Source of the DNA: Candidatus Nanopelagicales bacterium
GTDB lineage: Bacteria > Actinomycetota > Actinomycetes > S36-B12 > UBA10799
Reading direction: 5' to 3'
DNA: 35,003 nt
Assembly (NCBI GenBank): GCA_018003655.1
Contig: JAGNDY010000012.1
Coordinates: forward strand, 1 to 35,003
The position numbers and the translations under genes are program-made. This document shows, one piece after another, positions 8,879 through 16,600 of the stretch. The notes below the pieces were generated by a model. The model was not told where the DNA came from. It saw nothing but the letters and a program-made list of their open reading frames with translations, and did no database searches. Positions within the stretch are counted from its first letter, which is position 1; each line of letters opens with the position of its first letter.

Positions 8879-9091
8879 GGTGGAACCCGCTGCTGCAGTC
8901 ACATCCAGAATACCCACCGGCCGTCTTGGTCGCCGGGAGCGCAGGTGAGTAGAGCCGTGATCAGTTGAACCCAGACCGGCACAGCCAGAGGGCAATTGCG
9001 GACAGTCGCTTAGCATGTCCTGATCTACTTTGTTTGACTTTGCTTGGGCCGGGAGAGACCGATCTTCCAGCCGAATAGGGAAGGTTCCTGC

Positions 9092-10105
9092 ATGGATCGC
9101 GTCGACAAAGTCTTTGCTTTTGCAGATCGATCCGGTCGTGGTTTGGAGTTTGGGCCGTCGTATCGGCCGCTGGCACCCAAGTCGGCCGGCTTCGATGTTG
9201 TGACTGTTGATCACACCACCCGCGAGGAGTTGGTCAAGAAATACCGAGCCTACGAGCGAACGCAGGAGCAGCTTGACGCGATCGAGGAGGTGGACCTGAT
9301 TTGGGATGGCGGGAGCTTTGCGGACCTAGTCGACGAGAAATTCGACTTCATCATCGCCTCGCATTTCATTGAACACACGGTCGACATGATCGGCTTCCTG
9401 CAGGACTGCGAGCGCATGCTGAAGCCAGGTGGGGTTCTGACGTTGGTGGTGCCAGACAAGCGGTTCTGCTTCGACATGTTCCAACCATTGACCACGGTGG
9501 GTGATGTGATTGACGGGCACCTCAGTGACCTGCAATACCACCCCGCCGGGGCCGTTGTGGACCACTTCGCGTACACCAGCACTCGTGGCGGCACGGGCGC
9601 ATGGGGTCCCAAATCACGAGCACCCATCAAACTCAATGAGACGGACCTCGCACCATCTACCTACAAAGTCGAGCGTGGAAGCGAGCAAGCTGAATACATC
9701 GACGTCCACCGGTGGAAGTTCACGCCCTCGTCGTTCACACTGTTAATGCAAGACCTGCGGGATTTGGGGTACCTGCAGATGGCAGAGGCTGGTGGCTTCG
9801 GCACCACCGGTTGCGAGTTCTTCGTGACCCTCACGACAGATGCCAGGAAAATTGAACGGCGCGACCGATTCGAGCTCCTACTCAAGACCGAGTTTGAGCT
9901 TCGCAGTGTGCGAATCCCCGAACTCGACTCACTGGATATCAACCCGAACCCACAGACCACACGGATCGCTCGCCTACAGAAGAAGGTCGCCCAACTAAAG
10001 GAGGAGAATCGCGAACTGAAGCGGTCGACCTCGTGGCGGGTGACTAAACCAATACGCAAGGCGTCCAAGGCCGCGAAGTCCGCGCGCAGACGCGTCTCGG
10101 GCTGA
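9092..10105 (+). CDS. SAM-dependent methyltransferase with C-terminal coiled-coil/SWRVTKP tail
   Basis: 337 aa. The Rossmann-type methyltransferase core has a motif I variant GLEFGPSYRP at residues 17-26, an acidic VVTVDH at 36-41, FDFIIASHFIEHTVD near 84-98 and the post-motif LKPGGVLTLVVPDKR at 110-124, as in class I (Methyltransf_11-like) enzymes. From about 290 a heptad-rich coil (LQKKVAQLKEENRELKR) leads to STSWRVTKPIRKA and a lysine/arginine-rich end. The context of glycosyltransferases suggests it caps or decorates a surface sugar, which is inference. The ATG at 9092 is preferred over an in-frame TTG at 9044 because GGGAAGG (9078-9084) stands 7 nt in front of it. Confidence 0.82.
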   Translation: MDRVDKVFAFADRSGRGLEFGPSYRPLAPKSAGFDVVTVDHTTREELVKKYRAYERTQEQLDAIEEVDLIWDGGSFADLVDEKFDFIIASHFIEHTVDMIGFLQDCERMLKPGGVLTLVVPDKRFCFDMFQPLTTVGDVIDGHLSDLQYHPAGAVVDHFAYTSTRGGTGAWGPKSRAPIKLNETDLAPSTYKVERGSEQAEYIDVHRWKFTPSSFTLLMQDLRDLGYLQMAEAGGFGTTGCEFFVTLTTDARKIERRDRFELLLKTEFELRSVRIPELDSLDINPNPQTTRIARLQKKVAQLKEENRELKRSTSWRVTKPIRKASKAAKSARRRVSG

Positions 10106-10141
10106 AGGCGATCGCAGGGTCACAGCGCCGCGCCGAACCGC

Positions 10142-10158
10142 AGCCAACTCCGTTGGCT
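10142..10158. terminator. Hairpin between convergent genes, possible bidirectional terminator
   Basis: AGCCAAC-TCC-GTTGGCT is a perfect 7-bp stem with a 3-nt loop. It lies in the 65-nt space between the ends of the methyltransferase gene and the convergent coiled-coil gene. Only a short T-rich stretch follows, so termination is likely but unproven. Confidence 0.45.
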
Positions 10159-10170
10159 CGTGCCTTTGAG

Positions 10171-10623
10171 TTAGTCCCCTCGTGCTTTTCGGAGGGGCTT
10201 GGTAATCCGCCAACTACGGCGTCGTTTCATCGACCCCAGCTCAGTCGCGATCCGCTTGCGAGATTCTTGAGCACGTTCGAGCTTTTCCTTCAGCGCGGTA
10301 TTGTTCGCGTGGGCATTTGCCAGCCGATTGGATGTCTGTCGTAGCTCCCGCCTGGTCAGCATCAGCTCCCGATTCTGGGAACGAATCATCTCGGCCTGCG
10401 CCGCCACTACATCGGAAAGGCCCTCCCAGGTCTTCGTCGGGTCAGGTGTCTCGTAGGTCAGGTTGCTGCTGCTGGCCTGTCGCTTTGCCAGATCCGCGCG
10501 CTTTGGCGTCAATCCCGGTTGGCCCCCGTCGGGTAATGCCAGGCGATAGGTCAACTCCATCAACTTGTATCGGGCGAACCCTTCGAAGAAGTCGGAATCG
10601 GTAATCGCGTCTGAACTAGTCAC
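10171..10623 (-). CDS. Small coiled-coil protein with SWRITKPLRKA tail, function unknown
   Basis: 150 aa with no recognised enzyme domain. An N-terminal half (MTSSDAITDSDFFEGFARYK ...) leads to a long heptad region at about 75-130 (AQAEMIRSQNRELMLTRREL ...). It ends in RRRSWRITKPLRKARGD, nearly the same tail as the methyltransferase. The GTG start at 10623 overlaps the end of the GT61-like gene by 8 nt and has AAGGAG just upstream, so the two are coupled. It could be a scaffold or partner that gathers tailed glycan enzymes; that is a guess from shared tails and position. Its last codons can form a CCCCTC/GAGGGG hairpin that might aid termination. Confidence 0.72.
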   Translation of the reverse strand: MTSSDAITDSDFFEGFARYKLMELTYRLALPDGGQPGLTPKRADLAKRQASSSNLTYETPDPTKTWEGLSDVVAAQAEMIRSQNRELMLTRRELRQTSNRLANAHANNTALKEKLERAQESRKRIATELGSMKRRRSWRITKPLRKARGD

Positions 10624-11785
10624 TTGATTCTCCTTGTTCCTCAGTCGGAGCGGATTGTTGCTTGTCCGTCAAGTCTCGCAATTGACTCATGGCCGAGCCG
10701 AGAACCGCAGGGTCGAGGTGCCAGCTGCCGATCCACGCTGCTCGAGCGGGCTGTCCATCGGTCCCCCGCTGCTTGTCATCGGGGTCACCTTCAACGATGT
10801 TCAGCTCGGCTCTGCCCATCCCGGCGCAAAGAGGGTCCAAGGGGTTGGGATTCAGTCGACTGCGCAACACGGTCATCTGCGTTCCCGGTGCGGCGAACAT
10901 CACCAGGTGCATGGCGCTGCCGACTTCGCCGGAAATGGCGCGCGCACTATGGATGATCTGAATCTGTTCTGCTAGCGGCATGGTCTCGGGTGAGACGATT
11001 GAGTAGCCCGCCGCCGCCATAGTCGCGTCGACATCCGCTCGGTTGACGAGGTGACGGGGTGTGTTCGCTTCGTCTTGGTGCACTTGCTTGCGGGACAGAT
11101 GTATCAGTTCGCCTCGTGACCGGCTGCCCTGGTTCAGAGCGTTCGCGCGCATGTTGGCGAAGACGTTGATCCGATCTGCATCGAAGCTGGTTCCCTGCCT
11201 TGCGGTCGTCGCCAGGTAGAGCTCGCGGACTAGGACGTTTTCCCTTTCCGGAATCCGCACGATCGGCCGACCGATGATCCCTGCCATTTCGAGAAGGCCC
11301 TCGAGGGCGGCCGACATGGTGGAACTGGCAACGAACGGCACGTCCCGATCGAGGACTGCGTGCAATAGCGCTGCCCTTGGCAATACGTCCAGTAGACAGT
11401 GACCGAAAACCCAATCGCCGGCTTGGCCGATCCACGCGCCGGAATCCAACGTGTCGGCTGGATCATCTGCGAACGTCGGCCAAAGAAAGGCGGCGTGGGC
11501 CTCCACGTCAACAGCGGCATGCCAAGCCGAGCCGGTGGGCCAAACCATGCCCGGCAGCATTGCCCCAGAACGACTGACACATCGTCCATCAACGACGCGG
11601 AAAGCCAGACCAGGAACAGGTGTCGGAGCCGCCGGAACCTCTGCGCTACGCCAAATCCCGTTGCCGCGGTCGTAGCGGCGAGCGATTGGCGGCCCGACAA
11701 CTGAGGTGGTTGCTGGCGCGTCGTGGATGAGCGTCACACCAGCGGGTAGTGATTGATCGACTGCCCAGTTCTCCAGACTCCACAT
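10616..11785 (-). CDS. GT61-like (DUF563) glycosyltransferase; 5' end uncertain, possible frameshift
   Basis: From the ATG at 11785 the product is 389 aa, beginning MWSLENWAVDQSLPAGVTLI. Family features of DUF563/GT61 enzymes are visible: GQAGDWVFGHCLLDVLPRA in the middle, a HLSRKQVHQDEANTPRHLVN segment, and near the end EQIQIIHSARAISGEVGSAMH plus MFAAPGTQMTVL. The frame stays open upstream to 12277 but there it only shadows the epimerase gene and is rich in Cys, Trp and Ser. A plausible N-terminus (VSTKLAAKGRHIPHVNFVQP ...) exists in another frame between about 11909 and 11800. The intact gene may therefore start near 11909, with one extra base near 11790-11820. No good Shine-Dalgarno precedes 11785. 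It lies downstream of the epimerase gene on the same strand. Confidence 0.72.
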   Translation of the reverse strand: MWSLENWAVDQSLPAGVTLIHDAPATTSVVGPPIARRYDRGNGIWRSAEVPAAPTPVPGLAFRVVDGRCVSRSGAMLPGMVWPTGSAWHAAVDVEAHAAFLWPTFADDPADTLDSGAWIGQAGDWVFGHCLLDVLPRAALLHAVLDRDVPFVASSTMSAALEGLLEMAGIIGRPIVRIPERENVLVRELYLATTARQGTSFDADRINVFANMRANALNQGSRSRGELIHLSRKQVHQDEANTPRHLVNRADVDATMAAAGYSIVSPETMPLAEQIQIIHSARAISGEVGSAMHLVMFAAPGTQMTVLRSRLNPNPLDPLCAGMGRAELNIVEGDPDDKQRGTDGQPARAAWIGSWHLDPAVLGSAMSQLRDLTDKQQSAPTEEQGESSD

Positions 11786-11915
11786 TGATGAAGCCCCGAC
11801 CGGTGTGATCACGTGATGACAATACAAACGTGTTGGTCGTGTTCGGCGGCTGCACGAAATTGACATGCGGAATATGGCGCCCTTTGGCCGCCAGCTTGGT
11901 TGACACCAAGTCGGG

Positions 11916-12512
11916 TCACTGCAGCCCCGAGCGGTACTCCGCGCAGGCTTCGTAGGTTGGGAGCAGTCCGCCAGACGCGGCCTCGCTAAGGCTCGGCGCT
12001 TGAGCATCCTTGGGTGACAACAGCGGCTCCACGTCGGACGGCCAGTCAATGCCGATCTCTGGATCGAGCGGATTGATGCCGTGTTCCCGGCTGGGGGCGT
12101 ATGGCGTGCTACAGAGGTAGAGAACGGTTGATTGATCTTCCAGCGCGAGGAATACATGCCCAAGGCCCTCGTTGAGGTAGAGGGCGCAGCGATTGTCAGG
12201 ATCGAGTCGAACTGTCTCCCACTGACCAAACGTGGGCGAGCCAACCCGAACGTCCACGGCAACATCGAGCACGGCACCAGTCACGCAGGTGACGTATTTG
12301 GCCTGACCGGGTGGGACGTCAGCAAAGTGAATGCCGCGCATCGAGCCGCGCGTCGACACCGAGCAGTTCGCCTGCGCTAGATGTAGGCCATGGCCGACGG
12401 TGGGTGCAAACACGTCCTCCTTGAACCATTCCAGGAAGTATCCGCGCGAGTCCTCATGTCTCTTGGGTTGCATGAGGTAAGCACCCTCGATCGACAGGGG
12501 TGTCAGTTCCAT
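11916..12512 (-). CDS. rfbC: dTDP-4-dehydrorhamnose 3,5-epimerase family protein (RmlC-like)
   Basis: 198 aa, the usual length of the family. RmlC-type cupin signatures are clear: RHEDSRGYFLEWFKEDVF, the catalytic-histidine motif GSMRGIHFADVPPGQAKYV, AVDVRVGSPTFGQWETV, and YAPSREHGINPLDPEIGIDWP near the C-terminus. The enzyme epimerises dTDP-4-keto-6-deoxyglucose at C3 and C5 on the way to dTDP-L-rhamnose. Related actinobacterial enzymes serve other deoxysugars, so the final sugar is open. Other rhamnose genes (rmlA, rmlB, rmlD) are not in the window. The ATG at 12512 is chosen over one at 12557 because AAGGAG stands about 6 nt upstream and the protein then starts MELTPLSIEGAYLM. Confidence 0.85.
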   Translation of the reverse strand: MELTPLSIEGAYLMQPKRHEDSRGYFLEWFKEDVFAPTVGHGLHLAQANCSVSTRGSMRGIHFADVPPGQAKYVTCVTGAVLDVAVDVRVGSPTFGQWETVRLDPDNRCALYLNEGLGHVFLALEDQSTVLYLCSTPYAPSREHGINPLDPEIGIDWPSDVEPLLSPKDAQAPSLSEAASGGLLPTYEACAEYRSGLQ

Positions 12513-12649
12513 GGTTGCTCCTTGCGGATTGGTGCGCGTCTGAGTACCTGCTTGCATGGTTCCACACGCGTCCCGTCGCCCGGCGAAACCGCGGCGCGGA
12601 ACAAGTAGCCTGCGGTGTGCGCCGGGCGAAGTGGTGGGAGTGATGATCT

Positions 12650-13129
12650 ATGACGAGCCAGACACGCGTTGTCGAGCTGATCGCGGAGCTGACTTCGCGC
12701 GGCCAGACCGTCGCCGTGGCGGAGTCGCTGACTGGTGGTCTGCTGGCAGCGGCGTTGACGCAGGTCCCTGGTGCTTCCGCCTGCGTGCGCGGTGGAATTG
12801 TCGCCTACGCCACCGACCTGAAAGCACACCTGCTCGGCGTGCCCACAGAGCTGCTGGAGCAGCGCGGACCGGTCGACCCCGAAGTCGCCAAGGCCATGGC
12901 GCGCGGTGTCGCGGCCCTATGCGGCACCGGCATGGGTATCGCGACGACTGGAGTGGCCGGACCCGATCCCCAGGGCACGGCACCGGTCGGTCTGGTCTAC
13001 ATCGCCACGTACCTCGCCGGCGATGGAACCGAGCAAGTCGAACAATGCAGGTTCAACGGGTCACGTGACCAGATCCGAACCGCCGTTGTCGAACGCGCGG
13101 TTGAACTGGCGCTGGCCAGATTTCAGTGA
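12650..13129 (+). CDS. pncC: Nicotinamide-nucleotide amidohydrolase (CinA C-terminal domain, PncC-type)
   Basis: 159 aa, a stand-alone CinA C-terminal domain. Motifs include VAVAESLTGGLLAAALTQVPGAS near residues 26-48, the RGGIVAYATDLKAHLLGV segment, GPVDPEVAKAMARG, and the glycine-rich IATTGVAGPDPQG near 103-115. The enzyme deamidates nicotinamide mononucleotide to nicotinate mononucleotide in NAD salvage. The molybdopterin-like N-terminal domain of long CinA proteins is absent, as is common in Actinomycetota. The ATG at 12650 follows a GGGAG stretch. It diverges from the epimerase gene (gap about 137 nt from that ATG) and precedes clgR in the usual order. Confidence 0.92.
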   Translation: MTSQTRVVELIAELTSRGQTVAVAESLTGGLLAAALTQVPGASACVRGGIVAYATDLKAHLLGVPTELLEQRGPVDPEVAKAMARGVAALCGTGMGIATTGVAGPDPQGTAPVGLVYIATYLAGDGTEQVEQCRFNGSRDQIRTAVVERAVELALARFQ

Positions 13130-13300
13130 GGTGAACATTGGGTCATGCCCGAGCAAATCGGCAGGAATCTTTGAGCGCGTCGTGGTGTTATTGCTGCCAA
13201 TGGAATCCAGCTTCGCTCGAACCGGTCTCGGGGTAATCGCCTCGACGTCGCCGAGCGGCCCGGGGTACCGTTGGAGTTCACTTCAGGACGGAGGGCGCAA

Positions 13301-13579
13301 ATGATCGTTTTGCGAAGCGTGATTGGCAGTCAATTGCGCCGGGAACGGCTTGATCAGGGCCGCACCCTGCGCGAGGTGTCATCTCAAGCTCGGGTGTCGC
13401 TCGGATACTTGTCAGAGGTGGAACGCGGGCAGAAAGAAGCGTCGAGCGAGTTGTTGGCCGCTATCTGTGGTGCCCTCGACGTGCCGTTGTCCCAAGTGCT
13501 GCGTTCGGTCAGTTCCGAGGTTGCCACGCACGAGGCTGAGGTGCGGCCCAAGACCAAGCCCGCGCTCTCTGTCGCCTAA
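13301..13579 (+). CDS. clgR: Xre-family transcriptional regulator ClgR
   Basis: 92 aa. A single helix-turn-helix domain covers about residues 8-68. The very conserved ClgR core [21 protein letters not shown] with [20 protein letters not shown] is present. ClgR activates clp protease and other proteostasis genes in actinobacteria and is itself turned over by ClpP. The protein ends ALSVA, a small nonpolar tail that could serve as the degradation signal (inference). The ATG at 13301 is preceded by GGAGG; an in-frame TTG at 13271 is unlikely. A TACCGT at 13265-13270 with TCGACG 17 nt before it is a possible promoter. The pspA gene that often follows clgR is missing. The final VA-stop lies inside a tandem repeat. 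Confidence 0.93.
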   Translation: MIVLRSVIGSQLRRERLDQGRTLREVSSQARVSLGYLSEVERGQKEASSELLAAICGALDVPLSQVLRSVSSEVATHEAEVRPKTKPALSVA

Positions 13580-13618
13580 CCGCGCAGTCGCCTAACCGCG
13601 CAGTCGCCTAACTTCGCA
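13571..13618. repeat. Three tandem copies of a 16-nt repeat across the clgR/lhr convergent ends
   Basis: GTCGCCTAACCGCGCA occurs at 13571-13586 and 13587-13602, and once more with two changes at 13603-13618. The first copy supplies the last two codons and stop of clgR. The third contains the stop codon of the convergent helicase gene. Each copy carries TAA on the plus strand and TTAG on the minus strand. Confidence 0.85.
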
Positions 13619-16600
13619 CTCGGGCCCCGCTCGGGGTCAGCACAAATCCGGCCGCCTCAAGTTCGGCAAGCACATCGGCTCCGCGCACATCGACTCCGTC
13701 ACACCGCTCAATCCGCAAGCCGGGAATTCGGCGGGAGAGGGCAGCCTGCGCCAAGTGAGTGAAAGCCGACGATCGCAGGCGAGTCTCAGTCGTGAACGTC
13801 AACAGGCTCTTACCGCCCTTTTCCACAAACACCGCCAACTGCCCATCGACCAGCACCACGAGTGCGCCGGACTTTCGCCCCGGCCGGTGGCCACCGCCGC
13901 CCTCTGAGCCGTCGGTGGGCCACGGCAGGGCCGCACCATAGGGATTCGCCGGGTCGCAGGCGGCGAGCAGGACGATCTCGGGAGCGTCCGCGATTGCCGG
14001 GTCTCCCAGTCGTCGCGCTTGCAGCCTCAGTTGGTCCACCGCTCCCGGCGACGCGAACTGAGCGGCACCCAAACCCTCGACAAAGTAGCCTCGGCGGGTA
14101 CGTCCGGCGTCCTCCAGCACCGAGAGGACCCGGTACATCGCGGCAAAGCCACCAGCCAAGTCCTCTGCGGCGACAGCGCCACGAGTCACGACGCCATATC
14201 GGTCCAGCAAGGCATTTGCCATGGCGGCGGATCGTCGTGTGTGGTCCGAGCTTCGGTCTGGAACCGCCGCCCAGCGCCCCACTGCCACTGGGGATCCCGC
14301 ACGACTCGCCAGATTCGCTCGGGCAAGGCGGGCGGCTCTGGTTCGGGATCCCGCACCGAGCTGATTGCGCGAACTCGCTCTGGTTCGACCCCCATTGCCC
14401 GATGCGTCGTTGGTTCCACGCCCCAGCGACGCGCGTAGGGGCGCAATCGTGTCGGCGGTGACCCGACCTTCCCACACCAAATCCCACAGTGCGGTCAACA
14501 GCGTGGAATCGCGATCCACGTCAGTCCGCTCGCGCAGTTCGCGGAACAACCAAGCCCCGCCACCGGTCAGCACGTCCAGCAGGGCGGCCGAGACCGGTTC
14601 GGCAGTTGCTGCTGGGCTCGGCAGCGGCAGCAGCAAGTCAGCAGTCTCGGCTGGGGAGAGGCACACCCAGCCGTCACCGCCTGGCAGCCGTCCCCGTCCG
14701 CACCAACTGACTTCACCGGCGGAGGTCAGTTCATCGAGCATGGCCGACTGGTAGTTGGCGACCCGCGCGGGCAAGATCAGGCTCTCGAGCGCGGAGACAG
14801 GCACGGCTGCTCCGGCAAGGCGTTCGACTGCCTGCAGGACGGCGTCGGTCCCGCGGCCTGGCCGGGTAACGCCGGACCAGATCGGCGAGAACATGCCAAG
14901 CGCTGCCGGGCTGACTGGTTCGGCCTCCTGTCGCAGCGCGGCAATGGATCGTCGGCGCAGCCGACGCAGCACCTCGACATCGCACCATTCGGTGCCCAGG
15001 CCTTCTGGTCGGAACTCCCCGCTGACCACTCGGCCGTTGGCGGCCAGGCGTCCCAGGGTTGACTGGGCCACCGCAGTTCCGATGCCAAAGTGCTCGGCGA
15101 CCTGGGCGGTCGTGAAGGGCCCGTGTGTGCGGGCATATCTGGCCATGAGTTCGGCCAGCGGATCATCCCCGCCGTCCAGGAACGCATCCGGCAGACCAAC
15201 CGGCAGGGCCGTGCCGAGGGCATCGCGCAGTCGGCCGGCATCCTCGATGGCTGCGACCCGATCCTCGCCAGCGATCCGTACGTCGACGGCGCGGCGGGCA
15301 CTCACCAGTTCCCTGAGCCAACTCGCCTCGACTCCGCGTCTCGACCAGTCCGCAGCGGCTAGCGGTCCGAGCATCCGCAGCATGTCGGAGGTGTTCTCCA
15401 TTGACCGTGCTGCCCGCTGCTCGGTGAGGTAGCCGATCTCGGCCTCAACCTCGGCTATGGCAGTCGGATCGAGAAGTTCGCGCAGCTCGACGTAGCCGAG
15501 CAACTCAGCGAGCAGTTCGGTGTCCAGCGTCAATGCGGCCGCACGACGTTCGGCCAGCGGCGAATCACCCTCGTAAAGGAACGATGCGACGTAGCTGAAC
15601 AACAGCGTTCGAGCGAATGGGCTCGGCATCGGCGTCACTACGTGCTCAATCCGGATGGACCGGTTGCGCACCTCACGGAGTAGCTCGATCAGTGCGGGCA
15701 CATCGAATACATCCTGCAGACACTCGCGGACCGTCTCGATGACGATGGGGAAGGACGGGTACTGCGAGGCGACGCTAAGTAGTTGCGCGCTGCGTTGGCG
15801 CTGTTGCCACAGCGGGCTTCGTTTGCCAGGGTCACGACGCGGGAGGAGCAGCGCACGGGCAGCGCACTCACGGAATCTGCTGGCGAACAGCGCCGAACCG
15901 CCGACCGCGGCGGTGACCAACTCGTTGATGTCCTCGGGATCGGGGAAGAGGGCCTCGGTTGCGGCTGCGATCGCCGCGTCGTCATCGGTGTCGGGCAGCC
16001 GCAAGACGATGCCGTCATCGGCGTGCATGACCTGGGCGTCGACGCCGACGACTTCTCTGACCCGGTCGGAGATCGCCAAGGCCCACGGCGCGTGCACGCG
16101 AGCGCCAAACGGCGAATGCAGCACCAGGCGCCAGTCACCGAGTTCGTCGCGGAATCGCTCCACCACCATCGTCCGGTCGTCGGGAACGTGGTCCGTCGCG
16201 TCCTTCTGTTCGTGGATGTACCGGACCAGGTTCGCTGCCGCCCAATTGTCCAGTCCTTGGTCTTGTAGCGCCTTGGTGGCGTCTGCTTGGCTGGCATCGG
16301 CAACGGCGCGGGTGGTCGCGCCAATCGCCCGGCCGAGTTCAACGGGCCTTCCGAGCGCGTCGCCGTGCCAGAACGGCAGCCGTCCGGTTTGGCCCGGTGC
16401 GGGGGAGACCAGGACACGATCGTGGGTGATCTCCTCGATGCGCCAGCTGGAGGCACCGAGAGCGATGACGTCGCCGACCCGCGATTCGTAGACCATCTCC
16501 TCGTCGAGTTCGCCGACCCGTGATGCCTTCTCGCCGACCAGGAACACGGCGAACAGCCCGCGGTCGGGGATCGTCCCGCCGGAGGTAACGGCTAGTCGTT

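Noticed and set aside
10616-12277. 553-aa version of the GT61-like protein
   Set aside because: The first ~165 residues overlap the epimerase gene and are rich in Cys, Trp, Arg and Ser without domain features. The real N-terminus is nearer 11785 or, with a frameshift, 11909.
15655-16491. 278-aa open frame antisense to lhr
   Set aside because: Ser/Arg-rich shadow of a strongly coding gene; several similar shadows lie across lhr.
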